DNA from: Acrocarpospora catenulata
GTDB lineage: Bacteria > Actinomycetota > Actinomycetes > Streptosporangiales > Streptosporangiaceae
DNA length: 48,329 nucleotides
Reading direction: 5' to 3'
Assembly: GCF_018476525.1 (NCBI RefSeq)
Contig: NZ_JAHCST010000069.1
Location: 1 to 48,329 of the forward strand
Made by a program: the position numbers and the translations under genes. Positions 26,198 through 34,094 of the stretch are shown piece after piece. The notes under the pieces are model-generated. The model saw only the letters and a program-made list of their open reading frames with translations, did not search any database and was not told the DNA's origin. Within the stretch, counting starts at the first letter, position 1. Every line of letters starts with the position of its first letter.

Positions 26198-26614
26198 TCA
26201 GTGGTGGGCGTGGGTGTACTCGTCCCGCCGCCGCAGCATGACCGCCAGCATGAGCGGGAACATCGCCACGTGCGCCACCATCATCAGGGCCATCCCGTCG
26301 ATCACGTCCAGCCACAGGAGCGGGAACAGCGGCACGATCGGGGCGAACATGGCGCCGCACATCTCCAGCGTCGGGGCCCAGGCGTGGCCGCGCACGCGCA
26401 TCCAGGCGGCCATGCCCACGGACATGTCGAAGGCCATCAGCAGGTAGGCGAGCTCCGGGTCGCGGGCGTAGGAGAGGTCGATCCCGAAGGCGGACCAGAG
26501 CAGGTCGAGCGCGAACATCCCGGCGAACATGGCGATGATCATCTCGACGTAGTGCAGCGCGAACCGTCCCCAGCGCCGCGCCTGGGACCGGGTGCCGGCC
26601 ATGGTCTGAGTCAT
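26198..26614 (-). CDS. Small four-helix membrane protein, unknown function
   Basis: 138 residues from ATG 26614; stop is adjacent to that of the CBS-BON gene. Four hydrophobic helices (about 23-45, 54-76, 84-104, 108-128) are rich in Met (MIIAMFAGMFAL, DGMALMMVAHVAMFPLM), and the tail ends DEYTHAHH. Met- and His-rich composition could mean metal binding, but nothing proves it. Similar proteins are widely but loosely labelled as flagellar FliP-like; the flagellar assignment makes no sense here. Divergent from the GlxA-type regulator, with which it shares 98 bases of regulatory DNA. Confidence 0.65.
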   Translation of the reverse strand: MTQTMAGTRSQARRWGRFALHYVEMIIAMFAGMFALDLLWSAFGIDLSYARDPELAYLLMAFDMSVGMAAWMRVRGHAWAPTLEMCGAMFAPIVPLFPLLWLDVIDGMALMMVAHVAMFPLMLAVMLRRRDEYTHAHH

Positions 26615-26667
26615 GGTCCAACTGTCCGGGTGGCCGCGGGCGGTGCCAAGGACGGCGGCCGAGACAG

Positions 26668-26699
26668 GTCAGAAAACTTGGGGTCCCCGTCCTTCTGAC
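26668..26699. promoter_or_regulatory. Inverted repeat between membrane-protein and GlxA-type genes
   Basis: GTCAGAA (26668-26674) and TTCTGAC (26693-26699) enclose a central GGGGTCCCC (26680-26688). It lies 13 bases before the regulator ATG and 54 before the membrane-protein start, so it could control both. A site for the AraC/GlxA-type regulator itself is the simplest idea. Confidence 0.4.
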
Positions 26700-26712
26700 A
26701 TAGCCTCGAGCC

Positions 26713-27690
26713 ATGACCGGGCGGAGGGTGGTCGTGGTCGGGTACCACGCGGCGGAACTGCTCGACATCGCCTGCGTGACGTCGACCCTGATCGCGGCGA
26801 ACGTACAGGGCGGCGCCCCGCTCTACGACGCGTGCCTGGCCACGCCGTCGGGCCGGCCCATCACCTGTGCCAGCGGGCTGACCCTCCAGGGGCAGCGGTC
26901 CCTCCAGCGTGTCACAGGACCGCTGGACACGCTGATCGTGTCGGGGGGAATCGGGCACGAGGACGCGGCCGAGGACCGGCTGATCGTCGCCCACGTCCGC
27001 CGCCTGGCCCGGGAGAGCCGCCGCGTCGCCTCGGTGTGCACCGGCGCGGCGGTGCTGGCCGCCGCGGGCCTGCTCGACGGCCGGCGCGCCACCACCCACT
27101 GGCAGTACGCGCCCGTGCTCGCCGCCCGCCATCCGGAGATCGTCGTCGACGCCGACCCGATCTTCATCCGGGAGGGCAAGGTCGCCACGGCCGCCGGCGT
27201 CACCAGCGCCCTGGACCTGACCCTCGCCTTCATCGAGGAGGACCACGGCCCCGCCCTCGCCCGGAAGGTGGCCCGCAACCTGGTGACCTACCTGCAACGG
27301 CCCGGCAACCAGGCGCAGATGAGCATGTTCACCGAGGGCCCGCCACCCGGCAACCACCTGGTCAGGCAGGTGGTCGACCACATCACCTGCCACCTGGAGG
27401 CCGACCTGTCCACGGCCGCCCTGGCGGCCGGCGCGGGCGTCAGCGAGCGCCACCTGACCCGGCTGTTCCTCCGGCACCTGGGCCAGACCCCGGGCCGTTT
27501 CGTCCGCCGGGCCCGTACCGAGGCCGCCGCCCACCTGCTGGCCGCCACCTCCCTGCCCATGGCCGCGATCGCGACCCAGTGCGGCTTCGGCACGGCCGAG
27601 ACCCTCCGCCAGGCCTTCGTCGACCGTTACGGCATCCCGCCCTCGCGCTACCGCCTGACCCAGGGCGGTAACGGGTCCTTCGTCACCTGA
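26713..27690 (+). CDS. GlxA-family AraC-type transcriptional regulator
   Basis: 325 residues. The N-terminal 190 residues are a DJ-1/PfpI fold: VVVVGYHAAELLDIA at the start and the nucleophile-elbow region ASVCTGAAVLAAAGLLDGRRATTHW, with Cys near residue 114. The C-terminal AraC DNA-binding domain (about 215-315) has two helix-turn-helix units, VSERHLTRLFLRHLG and PMAAIATQCGFGTAETLRQAF, ending in GIPPSRYR. Such regulators control amine, quaternary ammonium or stress genes. No ribosome site is obvious, and the start may be leaderless. Its 3' end overlaps a DosR-like box for the next gene. Confidence 0.92.
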   Translation: MTGRRVVVVGYHAAELLDIACVTSTLIAANVQGGAPLYDACLATPSGRPITCASGLTLQGQRSLQRVTGPLDTLIVSGGIGHEDAAEDRLIVAHVRRLARESRRVASVCTGAAVLAAAGLLDGRRATTHWQYAPVLAARHPEIVVDADPIFIREGKVATAAGVTSALDLTLAFIEEDHGPALARKVARNLVTYLQRPGNQAQMSMFTEGPPPGNHLVRQVVDHITCHLEADLSTAALAAGAGVSERHLTRLFLRHLGQTPGRFVRRARTEAAAHLLAATSLPMAAIATQCGFGTAETLRQAFVDRYGIPPSRYRLTQGGNGSFVT

Positions 27691-27708
27691 TTCCAGGCCC
27701 GACGTCCC
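27673..27708. promoter_or_regulatory. Two DosR/DevR-like boxes 22 bases apart, before the GH65 gene
   Basis: GGGTCCTTCGTCAC (27673-27686) and AGGCCCGACGTCCC (27695-27708) each match GGGNCNNNNGNCCC at 7 of 8 fixed bases. The registers differ by exactly 22 bases, about two helical turns, the usual tandem spacing of DosR sites. The first sits in the last codons of the regulator gene; the second ends 38 bases before the GH65 start. Confidence 0.4.
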
Positions 27709-27746
27709 TCCGGCGAGCGCCCAGGGCAGGCGTAGCGTCGCAAGAG

Positions 27747-30113
27747 GTGAACCCCTGGAAGCTTGTCTACGACGGATTCGACCCGGCAGGGGAAGGCGTG
27801 CGCGAAGCCCTCTGCACGCTGGGCAACGGCTACTTCGCCACCCGGGGGGCCGCGCCGGACGCCGTCGCCGACGAGGTGCACTACCCCGGCACCTATTTCG
27901 CGGGCTGCTACGACCGTCTCACCTCGGCCGTCGCCGGGCGGACGGTGACCGACGAGTCGATGGTCAACGCGCCCAACTGGCTGCCGCTGACCTTCGCCAC
28001 CCCGGACTCCGACTGGTTCGCCACCAGCAGGGCCGACCTGCTCGGTTACCGCCAGGAGCTGGATCTGCGGCACGGGCTGCTCGACCGGAGCCTGCTCGTC
28101 CGCGACGCCTACGGCCGCCGCACCGCCGTCCGGCAGCGCCGCCTGGTCTCCATGGCCGATCCGCACCTGGCCGCCCTGGAGACGACCTTCACCGCCGAGA
28201 ACTGGTCGGGGACCGTACGGGTGCGCTCGGCACTCGACGGCCGGGTGCGCAACGGCGGCGTGCCACGCTACCGCGACCTGCGCGGCGACCACCTGGTCGA
28301 CCACGCCGTCGGCCAGGCCGCGGACGCCACCTGGCTACGCGCCCGCACCCGGTCCTCGGAGATCACGATCGCCCTGGCCGCCCGGGTGGAGCCCGGCGAC
28401 GGCGCGGGTGCGGCGCTTCAGGAGCCGGGCTGGATCGAGGAGCACCGCGACCTCCACCTGGAACCGGGCGTGCCCCGGACGATCGTCAAGACGGTGGCGC
28501 TCGCCACCTCCCGCGACCACGCCACCGCCGACGCCCGCTCCACCGCCCTCCGCCTGGTACGGCTGGCACCGCGGTTCCCCGTCCTGCTGGCCCGCCACCG
28601 CCTGGCCTGGGACCGCCTGTGGACGCGGGCCCGCCTCGACCTGGGCGACCCGGCGGACGCGCACCACCTCCACCTGCACACCTTCCATCTCCTGCAGACC
28701 CTCTCCCCGCACAGCGCCGACCTCGACGCAGGGGTCCCGGCGCGCGGGCTGCACGGCGAGGCCTACCGGGGGCACGTGTTCTGGGATGAACTGTTCGTCC
28801 TGCCCTGGCTGAACGTGCGGTTCCCCGAGATCAGCCGCGCCGTGCTCCGCTACCGCCACCGCCGCCTGCCCGAAGCCCGGGCCGCCGCGCGCGACCTCGG
28901 CCTGCCCGGCGCCCTGTTCCCCTGGCAGAGCGGCAGCGACGGGCGGGAGGAGACGCCGCTGCTCCACCTGAACCCCCGCTCGGGCCACTGGCTGCCGGAC
29001 AACTCCCGCCTCCAGCGGCACGTCGGTCTGGCCGTCGGCTACAACGTCTGGCAGCACTACGCGGCCACCGGAGACCTGGAGTTCCTCACCGGGTTCGGCG
29101 GGGAGCTCCTGATCGAGACCGCCAGGTTCGCCGCCGCGCTGGCCCGGCTGGAACCCGCCTCAGGACGGTACGAGATCCGCGGCGTCATGGGCCCGGACGA
29201 GTACCACGACGCCTACCCCGGCGCGGACCGCCCCGGGCTGGACAACAACGCCTACACCAACGTCATGACCGTCTGGCTGCTGCGGCGCGCCCGCGAGACC
29301 CTCCGCCTGCTGCCCCGGCGGGAACGCGAGGAGCTGACGGCGCGGCTCGCGCTCACCGGCGAGGAGCTGGCCCGCTGGGAGAAGATCGTCCGCCGGATGC
29401 GGGTGGACTTCCACGACGGGGTGATCAGCCAGTTCACCGGGTACGCCGACCTGCCGGAACTGGACTGGGACCGCCACCGGGGCGTGCGCAGGCTGGACCG
29501 CGCGCTGGAGTCGCGGGGCGACAGCCCCAACCGGTACCGGGCCGCCAAGCAGGCCGACGTGCTCATGCTGTTCTACCTGCTCACCGCGGAGGAACTGCGG
29601 GAGATCCTGGAAGGGCTCGGATACGCGCTCCCACCCGAGATGGTCCGCGAGACCGTCCGCTACTACCTCGCGCGAACCTGCCACGGGTCCACGCTGAGCG
29701 CCATCGTGCACGCCTGGGTGCTGTCCCGGTCGGACCGCTCCCGGTCGTGGCGCTTCTTCACCGAGGCGCTGGGCGGCGACCTCACCGACGTCCAGCGCGG
29801 CACCACCGCCGAGGGCATCCACCTGGGCGCGATGGCCGGCACCCTGGACCTGGTCCAGCGCTGCTACCTCGGCCTGGAGGTCCGGCACGGCGAACTCCAC
29901 CTGAACCCGCTCCTGCCCGACCGGTTCGCCCTGCTCTCCCTGCCGATCCGGGTGCGCGGCGCCACCGTGTCCATCGACATCGACCACGACAAGGCCAGGA
30001 TCGCCCGCGCCGACGACGGCCCCGCGTACCTGCGGGTGACCGTGCAGGGCCGGCCCGTCGAACTCCGCCGCGACGCCGAGCACACCTTCTCCCTCCGGCC
30101 CCGCCCCGGATAA
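27747..30113 (+). CDS. Glycoside hydrolase/phosphorylase family 65
   Basis: 788 residues from GTG 27747; only a weak GAG precedes it. N-terminal super-sandwich (about 1-260, NPWKLVYDGF...LGNGYFATRG), linker, then an (alpha/alpha)6 barrel with WDELFVLPWLN (about 348) and the general acid Glu485 in MGPDEYHDAYPG; phosphate-binding region near CHGSTLSAIVHAWV. Family members are trehalose, kojibiose or maltose phosphorylases and some hydrolases. The domain also forms the C-terminal half of mycobacterial Rv2006 (OtsB1), a DosR-regulon protein. Here it stands alone without the phosphatase half. Trehalose or kojibiose turnover in resting cells is inference. Confidence 0.9.
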   Translation: MNPWKLVYDGFDPAGEGVREALCTLGNGYFATRGAAPDAVADEVHYPGTYFAGCYDRLTSAVAGRTVTDESMVNAPNWLPLTFATPDSDWFATSRADLLGYRQELDLRHGLLDRSLLVRDAYGRRTAVRQRRLVSMADPHLAALETTFTAENWSGTVRVRSALDGRVRNGGVPRYRDLRGDHLVDHAVGQAADATWLRARTRSSEITIALAARVEPGDGAGAALQEPGWIEEHRDLHLEPGVPRTIVKTVALATSRDHATADARSTALRLVRLAPRFPVLLARHRLAWDRLWTRARLDLGDPADAHHLHLHTFHLLQTLSPHSADLDAGVPARGLHGEAYRGHVFWDELFVLPWLNVRFPEISRAVLRYRHRRLPEARAAARDLGLPGALFPWQSGSDGREETPLLHLNPRSGHWLPDNSRLQRHVGLAVGYNVWQHYAATGDLEFLTGFGGELLIETARFAAALARLEPASGRYEIRGVMGPDEYHDAYPGADRPGLDNNAYTNVMTVWLLRRARETLRLLPRREREELTARLALTGEELARWEKIVRRMRVDFHDGVISQFTGYADLPELDWDRHRGVRRLDRALESRGDSPNRYRAAKQADVLMLFYLLTAEELREILEGLGYALPPEMVRETVRYYLARTCHGSTLSAIVHAWVLSRSDRSRSWRFFTEALGGDLTDVQRGTTAEGIHLGAMAGTLDLVQRCYLGLEVRHGELHLNPLLPDRFALLSLPIRVRGATVSIDIDHDKARIARADDGPAYLRVTVQGRPVELRRDAEHTFSLRPRPG

Positions 30114-30149
30114 CGGCCCAATGGCCGCCCCGCCAGGGACCTATGGCCC
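30114..30149. promoter_or_regulatory. Tandem DosR/DevR-like boxes before the nitroreductase gene
   Basis: GGGACCTATGGCCC (30136-30149) matches the DosR core GGGNCNNNNGNCCC at all 8 fixed bases. CGGCCCAATGGCCG (30114-30127), a perfect palindrome, matches 6 of 8 and lies exactly 22 bases upstream. The pair fills the gap between the GH65 stop and the nitroreductase leader. About 0.7 perfect core match is expected by chance in the intergenic DNA of this window, so the pairing and context matter more than the match. Confidence 0.5.
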
Positions 30150-30200
30150 GCGTCGGTTCACGCTCTCCGGGGCAGGGTGAGCGTGTCAGGAGGTGACGGA

Positions 30201-31208
30201 GTGTCGACACGAGAAGAACTTCAGACTGTGGTGGAGGCGGCGGTCTGGGCGCCGTCGGTGCACAACAGCCAGCCGTGGTCGTTCGCCATCGCCGGGGAGG
30301 AGATCAGCCTCCGCGCCGACACCGACCGGCGGCTCCGCGTGGGCGACCCGGAGGGACGGCAACTGCTGCTCAGCTGTGGGGCGGCGCTGTTCAACATGCG
30401 TACGGCGGTGCGCGCCATGGGCCACGTGCCGGTGGTGCGCGTGCTGCCCGACCCGGACCGCCCCGCCCTGCTGGCCACGGTACGGATCGGCGCCGCGGAG
30501 CCGGTCGAGGAGCGCGTCGAGGCGATCCGCGCGGAGATCCCCCGGCGTCGGACCCACCGGGCGGGCTTCACCGACCGCCCGATCCCCGAACGGGTGCTGG
30601 AGGCGCTGGTGAAGGAGGCCAACCGGGAGGGCGCCCTGCTCACCCCGGTCAGATCACCGGCCGCGGTGCGCATCCTGTCGGCGCTCACCACGGCGGCCCA
30701 GCATGTGGAGGCGGAAGACCAGGCGTTCGGCCTGGAGATGATCCGCTGGGGCCGCCGGCCGGGAAACAGCCGCAGGGACGGCGTGCCCGCGGAGTCCTAC
30801 CCCCGGCAGACCGGGCAGACCTCCCCGGACTTCCCCCAGCGCGACTACGCGCACGGCCAGGGCTGGGGCAGCCCCGACGACCAGTCGATGGCGACGGAAA
30901 CCGGCGTGGTCGCCCTGCTCACCACCCGGACCGACACCCGCATGGACTGGCTCCACGCCGGACAGGCCCTGCAGGCCGTACTGCTGCACGCCGCCACCCA
31001 CGGGATCGGCGCCGCCTTCCACACCCAGTTGCTGGAATACGAGCACCTGCGCGCCTTCGTCGCCGAGGAACTCTGCTCGGGCCAGTTCCCGCAGATGGTG
31101 ATGCGTCTCGGCTACCCACCCGACCGGGGCGAGGGCGTACGCCGCCCCCTGGGCGAGGTCGTCACCGAGGGGCAGTCCCCTATCGGGCACACAATGGGTT
31201 TGACATGA
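30201..31208 (+). CDS. Acg-like FMN-binding nitroreductase-family protein
   Basis: 335 residues. GTG 30201 is fixed by AGGAGG seven bases upstream; GTGs at 30177 and 30183 lack one. WAPSVHNSQPWSF near residue 14 is the typical flavin-binding start of Acg proteins; a second half-domain begins near 165, and HAGQALQAVLLHAATHGIGAAFH near 255 closes the fused two-lobe fold. The long loop 185-235 (RQTGQTSPDFPQRD) covers the flavin site, as in Acg, which sequesters FMN rather than reducing nitro compounds. Mycobacterial relatives Rv2032, Rv3127 and Rv3131 belong to the DosR regulon. Tandem DosR-like boxes precede it. Confidence 0.88.
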   Translation: MSTREELQTVVEAAVWAPSVHNSQPWSFAIAGEEISLRADTDRRLRVGDPEGRQLLLSCGAALFNMRTAVRAMGHVPVVRVLPDPDRPALLATVRIGAAEPVEERVEAIRAEIPRRRTHRAGFTDRPIPERVLEALVKEANREGALLTPVRSPAAVRILSALTTAAQHVEAEDQAFGLEMIRWGRRPGNSRRDGVPAESYPRQTGQTSPDFPQRDYAHGQGWGSPDDQSMATETGVVALLTTRTDTRMDWLHAGQALQAVLLHAATHGIGAAFHTQLLEYEHLRAFVAEELCSGQFPQMVMRLGYPPDRGEGVRRPLGEVVTEGQSPIGHTMGLT

Positions 31209-31256
31209 TTTGACAGACGATGTTGAAATGTCCTGTTTCGTGGGCAGGGTCGTGAT

Positions 31257-31925
31257 ATGCGATCTTCTTCGAACCCGGAGAACCCGGAACGGGCGGAGGA
31301 AGTTCAGGTGCCTGCGGACATGGTGCGGCTGCCGGGGACGCTGGTGCGGCCCGGGGAGACGGGCGGGATCGTGGTGTTCGTGCACGGCAGCGGCAGCAGC
31401 CGGCACAGCCCGCGCAACCGCTACGTGGCCCGGGAACTCCAGCGGGCCGGTCTTGGCACGCTCCTGTTCGACCTGCTGACCGCCGTCGAGGAGACCGACC
31501 GCCGCAAGGTGTTCGACATCGCACTGCTCGCCGGGCGGCTGCGCCAGGTCACCGAATGGCTGCGCGGGCGCATGCCCACGGCCAGGATCGGCTACTTCGG
31601 CGCCAGCACCGGCGCGGCGGCCGCCCTCTGGGCCGCGGCCCTGGAGAAGGACATCGGCGCGGTGGTCTCCAGGGGTGGTAGGCCTGATCTGGCCGGACCC
31701 TGGCTGGCCGCCGTCACCGCCCCCACCCTGCTCATCGTGGGGGAACGCGACCCGCAGGTCCTGGCGCTCAACCTTGACGCGCAGCGGAGGCTGCACGGGG
31801 AGAGCCACCTGGAGGTCGTGCCCGGCGCCACCCACCTCTTCGAGGAGGCGGGCGCCCTGGAACGCGTGGCCGACCTGGCCCGCGACTGGTTCACCCGCCA
31901 CCTCACCGCCGTGACCGCCACCTGA
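31257..31925 (+). CDS. Alpha/beta hydrolase (dienelactone hydrolase-like)
   Basis: 222 residues from ATG 31257 (AGGG seven bases upstream); an in-frame GTG at 31308 with GGAGGA six bases upstream is an equally good start and would remove a hydrophilic 17-residue leader. Oxyanion region VVFVHGSGSSRHS, nucleophile elbow GYFGASTGAAAAL (Ser in GAST), Asp in LIVGERDPQVL and His in PGATHLFEEAG complete a catalytic triad. The fold resembles the hydrolase part of mycobacterial Rv0571c, another DosR-regulon protein, without its phosphoribosyltransferase part. Substrate unknown. Stands 48 bases after the nitroreductase gene. Confidence 0.88.
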   Translation: MRSSSNPENPERAEEVQVPADMVRLPGTLVRPGETGGIVVFVHGSGSSRHSPRNRYVARELQRAGLGTLLFDLLTAVEETDRRKVFDIALLAGRLRQVTEWLRGRMPTARIGYFGASTGAAAALWAAALEKDIGAVVSRGGRPDLAGPWLAAVTAPTLLIVGERDPQVLALNLDAQRRLHGESHLEVVPGATHLFEEAGALERVADLARDWFTRHLTAVTAT

Positions 31926-32000
31926 TACCGATGGTTGCGCTCCACGCTTGGTGAATTACCCTCTGTTACGATCATGGCGGTCGTGCACGAGGAGGTACCG

Positions 32001-32414
32001 GTGAGGCCGTGGACGCGGGCGATTGTGGTTTGCGCCGTCGCCTGGGGGGCGGCGCTGGGGAGCGCCGTCGCCTGGGCTGAGGAGGCGCCGCCGGAGACCC
32101 CGGACAACTCCGAGCTTTCCCGGCTGGTCGGGGCCGATCTCGGGAGCGTGGTCCGCATGTTGCCGGGGGTGTTGTGCGGCTACCGGCTGGTCAGTTACAA
32201 CTCGCCGGTCACCAACTCACCGGTGATCTGCGTCAACGGGCCGATCGCCAGCGGCAACTCGACCCACAGCGGGAACTACGTCAGCCACGGTAACCCGGTG
32301 AACAGCGGGAACTTCTCGAACACCAACGGGTCGACCGGGAGCGCCAACGCGTCGAACAGCGGCAACGCCGCCAACGGGCGCCAGGAGAACAGGGTCAAGG
32401 AGATCGCGCGATGA
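32001..32414 (+). CDS. Small secreted Asn/Ser/Gly-repeat protein A
   Basis: 137 residues from GTG 32001, fixed by GAGGAGG six bases upstream; the longer frame from 31935 lacks one. Residues 1-27 are a signal peptide (IVVCAVAWGAALGSAVAWA). The mature protein has a helical start (SELSRLVGADLG), a pair of Cys (VLCGY...VICVN) with SPVTNSPV between them, then about 50 residues of degenerate SGN repeats (SGNST, HSGNY, VSHGN, NSGNF) and a basic tail ANGRQENRVKEIAR. Such low-complexity strands could form a beta-solenoid or amyloid-like surface layer, somewhat as chaplins do, but it is not a recognisable chaplin. The stop overlaps gene B by ATGA. Confidence 0.75.
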   Translation: MRPWTRAIVVCAVAWGAALGSAVAWAEEAPPETPDNSELSRLVGADLGSVVRMLPGVLCGYRLVSYNSPVTNSPVICVNGPIASGNSTHSGNYVSHGNPVNSGNFSNTNGSTGSANASNSGNAANGRQENRVKEIAR

Positions 32415-32695
32415 TGATTGTGACGTCGGTCGCCGCGCTTGCCATCGCGCCGATCATCGCCACCGGGGTTGACCCGAAGGACAGCTCCAACACCAACACC
32501 AGCGGTGACACCTACAACACCGGCAACAGCGAAAACAGCGGCAACTTCCGCAGCGAAAGCACCGCGATCAACAGCGGCAACTTCGGCAACGCCAACGGCG
32601 GGACCAACAGCAACAACGCCGCGATCAGCACGAACCTGGCCGACGGCCGGCAGAAGATCATCGTGATCAAGCGTCTCATCAAGCGGAAGTGCTGA
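32411..32695 (+). CDS. Small secreted Asn/Ser/Gly-repeat protein B
   Basis: 94 residues from ATG 32411, translationally coupled to A. A short hydrophobic leader (VTSVAALAIAPIIATG) probably exports it. Residues 28-75 consist of NSGNF-type repeats (TGNSENSGNFRSES, INSGNFGNANGGT). The stretch NSGNFGNANGG to DGRQ aligns with NSGNFSNTNGS to NGRQ of protein A, 18 of 28 residues identical by eye, so the genes are tandem duplicates. It differs in lacking the Cys pair and in its strongly basic hydrophobic tail (IIVIKRLIKRKC), which may bind membrane or wall. No known family recognised. Confidence 0.72.
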   Translation: MMIVTSVAALAIAPIIATGVDPKDSSNTNTSGDTYNTGNSENSGNFRSESTAINSGNFGNANGGTNSNNAAISTNLADGRQKIIVIKRLIKRKC

Positions 32696-32723
32696 CCGAG
32701 GACGCGCGTTCCCCGGCCGGCAC

Positions 32724-34094
32724 TCACCCCGCGGGCGGGACGTTCTGGTTCAGGTGGAAGAGGTTGGCCGGATCCCACTTCCGCTTGAGCTCGGCCAGAC
32801 GGGCGTAGTTGCCGCCGTACGCGCGGCGGATCCCGTCCCGTCCCTCGTCGGCGAGATGGTTGATCTCGGCGCCGGTGGACCAGGGGAGGGTGGCCGACCA
32901 GAGAGTGTCGGCCCAGTCGATATGGCGCCGGGGGTCCTCGTCGGTCTCCGGCCAGGAGGCCGCGATCTCCAGGCAGTAGGCCGCGTCGCGGTGGTGGAAG
33001 GCGGTCGCGTCCGGGGCGACGGCGGCGGTGGCGCCACCCATGGGGAGGAGCAGGATCAGGTTGCCGGGGGAACTGGGCCTGGCGCCGTGGTCCAGGATGG
33101 TGTCGATCAGCTCGTCGGTGATCGGGCCGCCCAGGTGCGCCCGCATCCGGTACGGCGTGGGCGCGGCCTGCGCGTCGAAGAAGTGCTGGAGCACCTCGAA
33201 CGTGGTGGGCCCGACCAGGTCGGCGAGCGGCTTGCGGAACTCCCGGAGCGGAGCCAGTTCGGGTACGCCGCCGGCCCCGACGTAGCAGACGGCCAGCGCC
33301 AGCACCGGCTTGCCGTGGAGTTCCTCGGGAACGAAGGGCGCGGGCGGGGCGGCGAGGATCGCGGGAGCGACGTTGACCTCGTCGGGGGCCTTCTGTCCGT
33401 AGTCGGCGACGTGGCGGAGCACGTCGCGGGCGTCCTCAAGGCGGTACATGAGCATGCCGCCGAGGAGGTCCGCCACGGGGTGCAGCCGGAGAGTGAACTC
33501 CAGGACGATGCCGAGGTTGCCGCCGCCGCCCCGCAGCCCCCAGTAGAGGTCCGGGTTCTCCGCGGCACTGGCCCTGACGATCTCGCCGGACGCGGTGAGC
33601 ACGTCGGCGGCGACCAGGTTGTCGCAGGCCAGGCCGTACATACGGGCCAGCCAGCCGTTGCCGCCGCCGAGGGTGAGGCCGGCGACGCCGACGTCGGCGA
33701 CATGCCCGCCGACCGGGGCGAGGCCGTAGCCGGCGGCGGCCGCGGTGAGCTCGCCCCACCGTACGCCGGGGCCGACCTTGGCGGTGCGCTCCAGCAGGTC
33801 GATGACGATCCGCTTCATCGGCCCGAGGTCGAGGACGAGGCCGCCGTCGGTGGTGGAGAAGCCGGGGAAGCTGTGGCCGCCGCCGCGTACCGCCACCTCC
33901 AGGCCGGCGTCCCGGGCGACGGCGAGCGCGGCGACGGCGTCCGCCCGGGTATGACATCGGGCGATCGCGGCGGGTTTGCGGTCGACACGCCGGTTCCACA
34001 CCCGGCGGGCGGACTCGTAGGCGGCGTCCTCGGGCAGGATCACCTCCCCGTCGAAGCTCTCCAGCAGCTTCCGCAGGGCGCTATCGGGATACAC
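32724..34094 (-). CDS. Berberine-bridge-type FAD oxidoreductase
   Basis: 456 residues, GTG 34094 with GGAGG seven bases upstream, overlapping the methyltransferase stop by 14 bases. PCMH-type FAD domain: RGGGHSFPGFS places His74 and GLACDNL places Cys157 for two covalent flavin bonds, the hallmark of bicovalent BBE-like enzymes; GGGNGWLARMYG and the PDLYWGLRGGGGNLGIV segment bind FAD. The C-terminal BBE motif is NYARLAELKRKWDPANLFHLNQNV. These O2-dependent oxidases act late in many natural-product pathways (C-N/C-C coupling, alcohol oxidation). Last gene of the tryptophan operon, so it probably oxidises the methylated product. Confidence 0.92.
   Translation of the reverse strand: MYPDSALRKLLESFDGEVILPEDAAYESARRVWNRRVDRKPAAIARCHTRADAVAALAVARDAGLEVAVRGGGHSFPGFSTTDGGLVLDLGPMKRIVIDLLERTAKVGPGVRWGELTAAAAGYGLAPVGGHVADVGVAGLTLGGGNGWLARMYGLACDNLVAADVLTASGEIVRASAAENPDLYWGLRGGGGNLGIVLEFTLRLHPVADLLGGMLMYRLEDARDVLRHVADYGQKAPDEVNVAPAILAAPPAPFVPEELHGKPVLALAVCYVGAGGVPELAPLREFRKPLADLVGPTTFEVLQHFFDAQAAPTPYRMRAHLGGPITDELIDTILDHGARPSSPGNLILLLPMGGATAAVAPDATAFHHRDAAYCLEIAASWPETDEDPRRHIDWADTLWSATLPWSTGAEINHLADEGRDGIRRAYGGNYARLAELKRKWDPANLFHLNQNVPPAG

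Noticed and set aside
26198-26614. Flagellar FliP protein
   Set aside because: Length and sequence do not fit FliP and no flagellar genes are present; the label would be a copied misannotation.
32001-32695. Chaplin proteins
   Set aside because: They share Gly/Asn-rich composition and export but lack the conserved chaplin domain sequence.
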